64,000 nucleotides of DNA. Source: an uncultured Candidatus Melainabacteria bacterium. GTDB lineage: Bacteria > Cyanobacteriota > Vampirovibrionia > Gastranaerophilales > Gastranaerophilaceae. Position 1 is the first letter of the stretch. Every line of letters starts with the position of its first letter. Under the pieces are notes generated by a model. It worked only from the letters and a program-made list of their open reading frames with translations. It did no database searches and was not told the origin of the DNA. Where the stretch lies: the NCBI GenBank assembly GCA_934728585.1, contig CAKVDZ010000002.1, positions 62,001-126,000 on the forward strand, read 5' to 3'. A program made the position numbers and the translations under genes. Below, in pieces: positions 61,642 through 64,000 of this stretch.

Positions 61642-63510
61642 CTAAGCTTTACCTTCAACCTTTAAATCTACAATTTGACCACCAGCAGTGAAAAGCACAG
61701 AGTATACAACACCTTGCATTGTAACTTTTCCTGAGCCTAAATATTCCATCGCGCAATCAACACCAACATCTGCAATACCTGACAACGCTATATCTGTAAT
61801 CTGTGCAGCTTTGCCTGACATTTTTGAAATTGGCGATACCAACGCTTCAACACCTTTATAACAAAGTTGGTTTGCAATCGCTGTTACACCATCAATTGCA
61901 GTCCATTTTAAAGTTTCTTTTAACTCTTTTTCTGTCATACCTTGTTTTGAAACTAATCTATCTGAGCCATAAACAAGTAAATCTGCAGCGGAATGCATTG
62001 CTGCAATTTTTAGAGTTGGAATAATGCCCGAACCTGCAGTTAATAACCAAATCGGAATAGATGCTGTACATAAAATACCATCTTGGATTAACAATTCAGC
62101 CCACATTTGCGAAGCCCTGTAATCTTCAACTCGTTTTGCAATATCATTATCTACACCAAACGCTGCATAATAAGAATTATCATAATCTTTTTTTAAATCT
62201 TGTAAGTTTGCATTACCTAAAGCATTTTTTGTATTTTGGTTTAGGCGTTTTGCATACTTATTAGCCATTTTTTGAAGAACTTGATATTTTTCATCAAGAG
62301 AGGATTTTTCATCAATTTTGTAATTCTTCATCGTTTTCTTAAGTTCTTCTTTACCAGCTTGAACATTACCTTTGCCTACAAATTCAGCAAACGCTTTAAG
62401 GTTACGCTCATACATTTGTTTTCTTGTTTCAGCAATAACAGGCACTGAGCAAGAATGAGAATATATTAATTTGTCTGCTAAAGGTTTTCCTTTAACTAAA
62501 TCAGAAACTGAATTTTTAAAGTTATGCTCAACTGTTGTGCACAAAGACGCTAAAACAAATTTTTCTTCTTTTTCTTGATATTTAGCGATTAATTCAGGGT
62601 CATAGTCTATGTTAAATATTTCCTTAAACTTTTTGTTATATTCTTTTGTACCGATAGTTTTATTTAATTCTGATACTTGATTTTTGAACTTTTCAATGTC
62701 TTCTCTTACAAGTTTAGCTTGGTTTTTAGAGCCCCACAATTTGCGAATTGATTCACCGATTTTTGCACTCCAACCATCATAATCTTGTTGTTGTTTCAAA
62801 GATTTTTCAGCTTTTTGTACAGTTTTTTGTAAAGTTTTTGTCGTATAAGTTTGAGTTGTTTTTATATCAGCAGATTTGAGTTCATTGCGTTCTGCTGGAG
62901 TAATAGATGCCTTGTTTTCAATAGCTTGAACAAACGCACCTGAAATTTTATTCAATTGTTTTGCTTTTACAGGTAACAATACCGTATCAAATTGTTCATC
63001 TAATTCTTCCTCAAAGCGAGTTTTATAGTGTTCAGTTTGAACACCTACACGTTTGCCAATTGTAGCTAATCTATTAACAAGACCATTTATTGCATCTTTT
63101 CGAGTTTCTTTTGAGTTGCCAACCTCAGCACAAATTGCACCAATCAAAGAATGTTTTGTTTGTAATTTGTCATAGGCTTTTATAGTAGGAATAATATTTT
63201 TATCGTCAATTTTTGCATATGCCTTTTTAAATTCATCGGAAGAAATTGCCACCACATTAGATTTTATGGCAATATTAATATCATTTGCTATCTCTTGCCC
63301 TTGTTCAAAACGATTTTTCTTTTTTGCACCAAAAGAAATATTTGAAATTGAGTCAATTAGAGAAGTTGTAGGAATATTCTTCAGTTCAAAAGTATCCTTT
63401 TGAAGATTTGTTCTAATATGAGGTTCCGACACTAAAAAGTCAGGTTTCGCCATTTCGAACCTGTTCTTTATACTAGTATTATTAGTAACAATTGGATTAA
63501 TTTTTAGCAT
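61642..63510 (-). CDS. Paralogue of the toxin helical/hydrophobic region, no toxin domain
   Basis: A 622-aa protein. The N terminus is MLKINPIVTNNTS, then KDTFELKN and ISFGAKKKNRFEQG, lineage-type motifs. Residues about 70-615 parallel the middle (about 550-1130) of the 1688-aa protein, for example DYDGWSAKIGESIRKLWGSK against DHDGWAGKTVDWMSGAWNSK, and SYYAAFGVDNDIAKRVEDYRASQ against SYTATFGTKNDVARRVRDYNASQ. A hydrophobic stretch lies at about 478-520. It lacks the EF-hand, LysM, lipase and C-terminal toxin parts; the last is encoded by the next gene. Together the two look like a split relative of the large protein. Function unknown. Confidence 0.68.
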   Translation of the reverse strand: MLKINPIVTNNTSIKNRFEMAKPDFLVSEPHIRTNLQKDTFELKNIPTTSLIDSISNISFGAKKKNRFEQGQEIANDINIAIKSNVVAISSDEFKKAYAKIDDKNIIPTIKAYDKLQTKHSLIGAICAEVGNSKETRKDAINGLVNRLATIGKRVGVQTEHYKTRFEEELDEQFDTVLLPVKAKQLNKISGAFVQAIENKASITPAERNELKSADIKTTQTYTTKTLQKTVQKAEKSLKQQQDYDGWSAKIGESIRKLWGSKNQAKLVREDIEKFKNQVSELNKTIGTKEYNKKFKEIFNIDYDPELIAKYQEKEEKFVLASLCTTVEHNFKNSVSDLVKGKPLADKLIYSHSCSVPVIAETRKQMYERNLKAFAEFVGKGNVQAGKEELKKTMKNYKIDEKSSLDEKYQVLQKMANKYAKRLNQNTKNALGNANLQDLKKDYDNSYYAAFGVDNDIAKRVEDYRASQMWAELLIQDGILCTASIPIWLLTAGSGIIPTLKIAAMHSAADLLVYGSDRLVSKQGMTEKELKETLKWTAIDGVTAIANQLCYKGVEALVSPISKMSGKAAQITDIALSGIADVGVDCAMEYLGSGKVTMQGVVYSVLFTAGGQIVDLKVEGKA

Positions 63511-63659
63511 GCAAAAAACGATATATTCCTACCTATGTCATGTTGAAGTTCCCTAAAAATAAATTTTGCGCTTTTTCACGATTTCATTACAAATTTGTTA
63601 CAATTCACATTTAAAACTATATTTTGTTATGCTATTATTAAAAAACCAAAGGGGAATAT

Positions 63660-64000
63660 ATGTTTAAACGCAAATGTAAAATAACTTTTATCGCACACGG
63701 CTCTACAATCTATTCTGAAGAAAACAGAATCTCTGATAAACTAGAATATCCACCAATAAATGAAAATGGTGAAGAAGAAATTCAAAAAATTGTCGAATTC
63801 ATTCAAAAACGAGGTGTAAAAACTAATAAAATTTATACAAGCCCTGCATTATCTTGTGTTCAGAGCGCAGAAATTATTGCAGAAGAATTAAAACAAGATT
63901 TTGTGGTTCTTGACGAACTTACAAACAGAAAATGCGGTATTTGGAGCGGTTTAACTTTCAATGAAATTGAAAAAAAATATCCTGAAATGATTGACGATTT
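63660..64000 (+). CDS. Histidine-phosphatase-like protein, degenerate motif (partial, runs off the end)
   Basis: The first 113 residues of a gene cut by the window end. KITFIAHGSTIYSEENR occupies the place of the RHG catalytic motif of the phosphoglycerate mutase/histidine phosphatase family but with Ala instead of Arg before the His. YTSPALSCVQSAEIIAEEL parallels SPLxRAxQTAEII but lacks that arginine. IWSGLTFNEIEKKYPE matches the following segment. The nucleophilic His is kept. GGGGA precedes the ATG and TGCTATTAT is a likely extended -10. Activity is uncertain. Confidence 0.75.
   Translation, partial: MFKRKCKITFIAHGSTIYSEENRISDKLEYPPINENGEEEIQKIVEFIQKRGVKTNKIYTSPALSCVQSAEIIAEELKQDFVVLDELTNRKCGIWSGLTFNEIEKKYPEMIDD

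Noticed and set aside
1..64000. CRISPR arrays, insertion sequences, prophage or integrase genes.
   Set aside because: No regularly spaced direct repeats, transposase, integrase or phage structural motifs were seen on either strand.

Overview
The window is AT-rich, densely coded DNA of a flagellated bacterium that makes Kdo (kdsA), type IV pilin-like proteins, SepF, a SigF-type sigma factor and a ClpC with a UVR linker. Together with many lineage-specific proteins that start M-x-I-N-x-I and carry [VI]-x-F-x-G near the N terminus, this points to a non-photosynthetic relative of Cyanobacteria (Vampirovibrionia/Melainabacteria, most likely Gastranaerophilales). That placement is inference from protein style, not from a marker-gene tree. 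No rRNA, insertion sequence, prophage or CRISPR array was seen; one tRNA (Glu, TTC) is present.

Layout. 0-2.9 kb: lytic transglycosylase, pseudopilin, mtnP, YggT (+). 2.9-7.3 kb: dnaG-rpoD followed by a membrane-anchored zinc protease with TPRs (-). 7.3-8.9 kb: tatD-tlyA (+). 8.9-14.8 kb: complete tripartite RND efflux operon (-). 15-21 kb: clpC, tRNA-Glu, aroA, a small structured RNA, and a WG-repeat protein. 21-25.5 kb: a GGDEF/EAL protein with a Maf-like N-domain, then coaE, a pseudouridine synthase and a thioesterase. 25.5-27.8 kb: rubredoxin, a lineage-specific protein, a structured repeat-like stretch, and yggS-sepF. 28-32.9 kb: flagellar operon fliJ-fliK-flgD-flgE. 33-38.1 kb: two tandem DHH phosphoesterase paralogues with a novel N-terminal region. 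38.4-42.8 kb: SigF-like sigma, prepilin peptidase, ECF sigma with anti-sigma, ffh. 42.9-50.6 kb: SEC-C protein, NUDIX, tag, a type I toxin-antitoxin locus, uvrB and five lineage-specific or unknown genes. 50.6-53.9 kb: kdsA-MBL-pheS-membrane protein operon. 54-55.2 kb: a second type I toxin-antitoxin locus and rpsL-rpsG. 55.4-63.5 kb: a polymorphic-toxin-like island. 63.7 kb to the end: partial histidine-phosphatase-like gene.

Three systems deserve most attention. (1) The 55.4-63.5 kb island encodes a 1688-aa protein with EF-hand, repeat, LysM-like, helical/hydrophobic and lipase parts and a C-terminal toxin-like domain, followed 18 bp later by a 116-aa immunity candidate. Upstream lies a split paralogue (622 aa + 203 aa) carrying the same helical region and the same C-terminal domain. 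(2) Two unannotated loci (45.45-45.72 and 53.97-54.24 kb) each encode a 32-36 aa hydrophobic peptide. Each has an antisense promoter downstream, an antisense terminator hairpin inside the peptide gene, and complementary mRNA ends whose sequence differs while pairing is kept. (3) A ~65-nt RNA at 19.26 kb has a 5' hairpin, a C/U-rich loop identical in its core to the anti-Shine-Dalgarno sequence, and a terminator, the architecture of cyanobacterial Yfr1.
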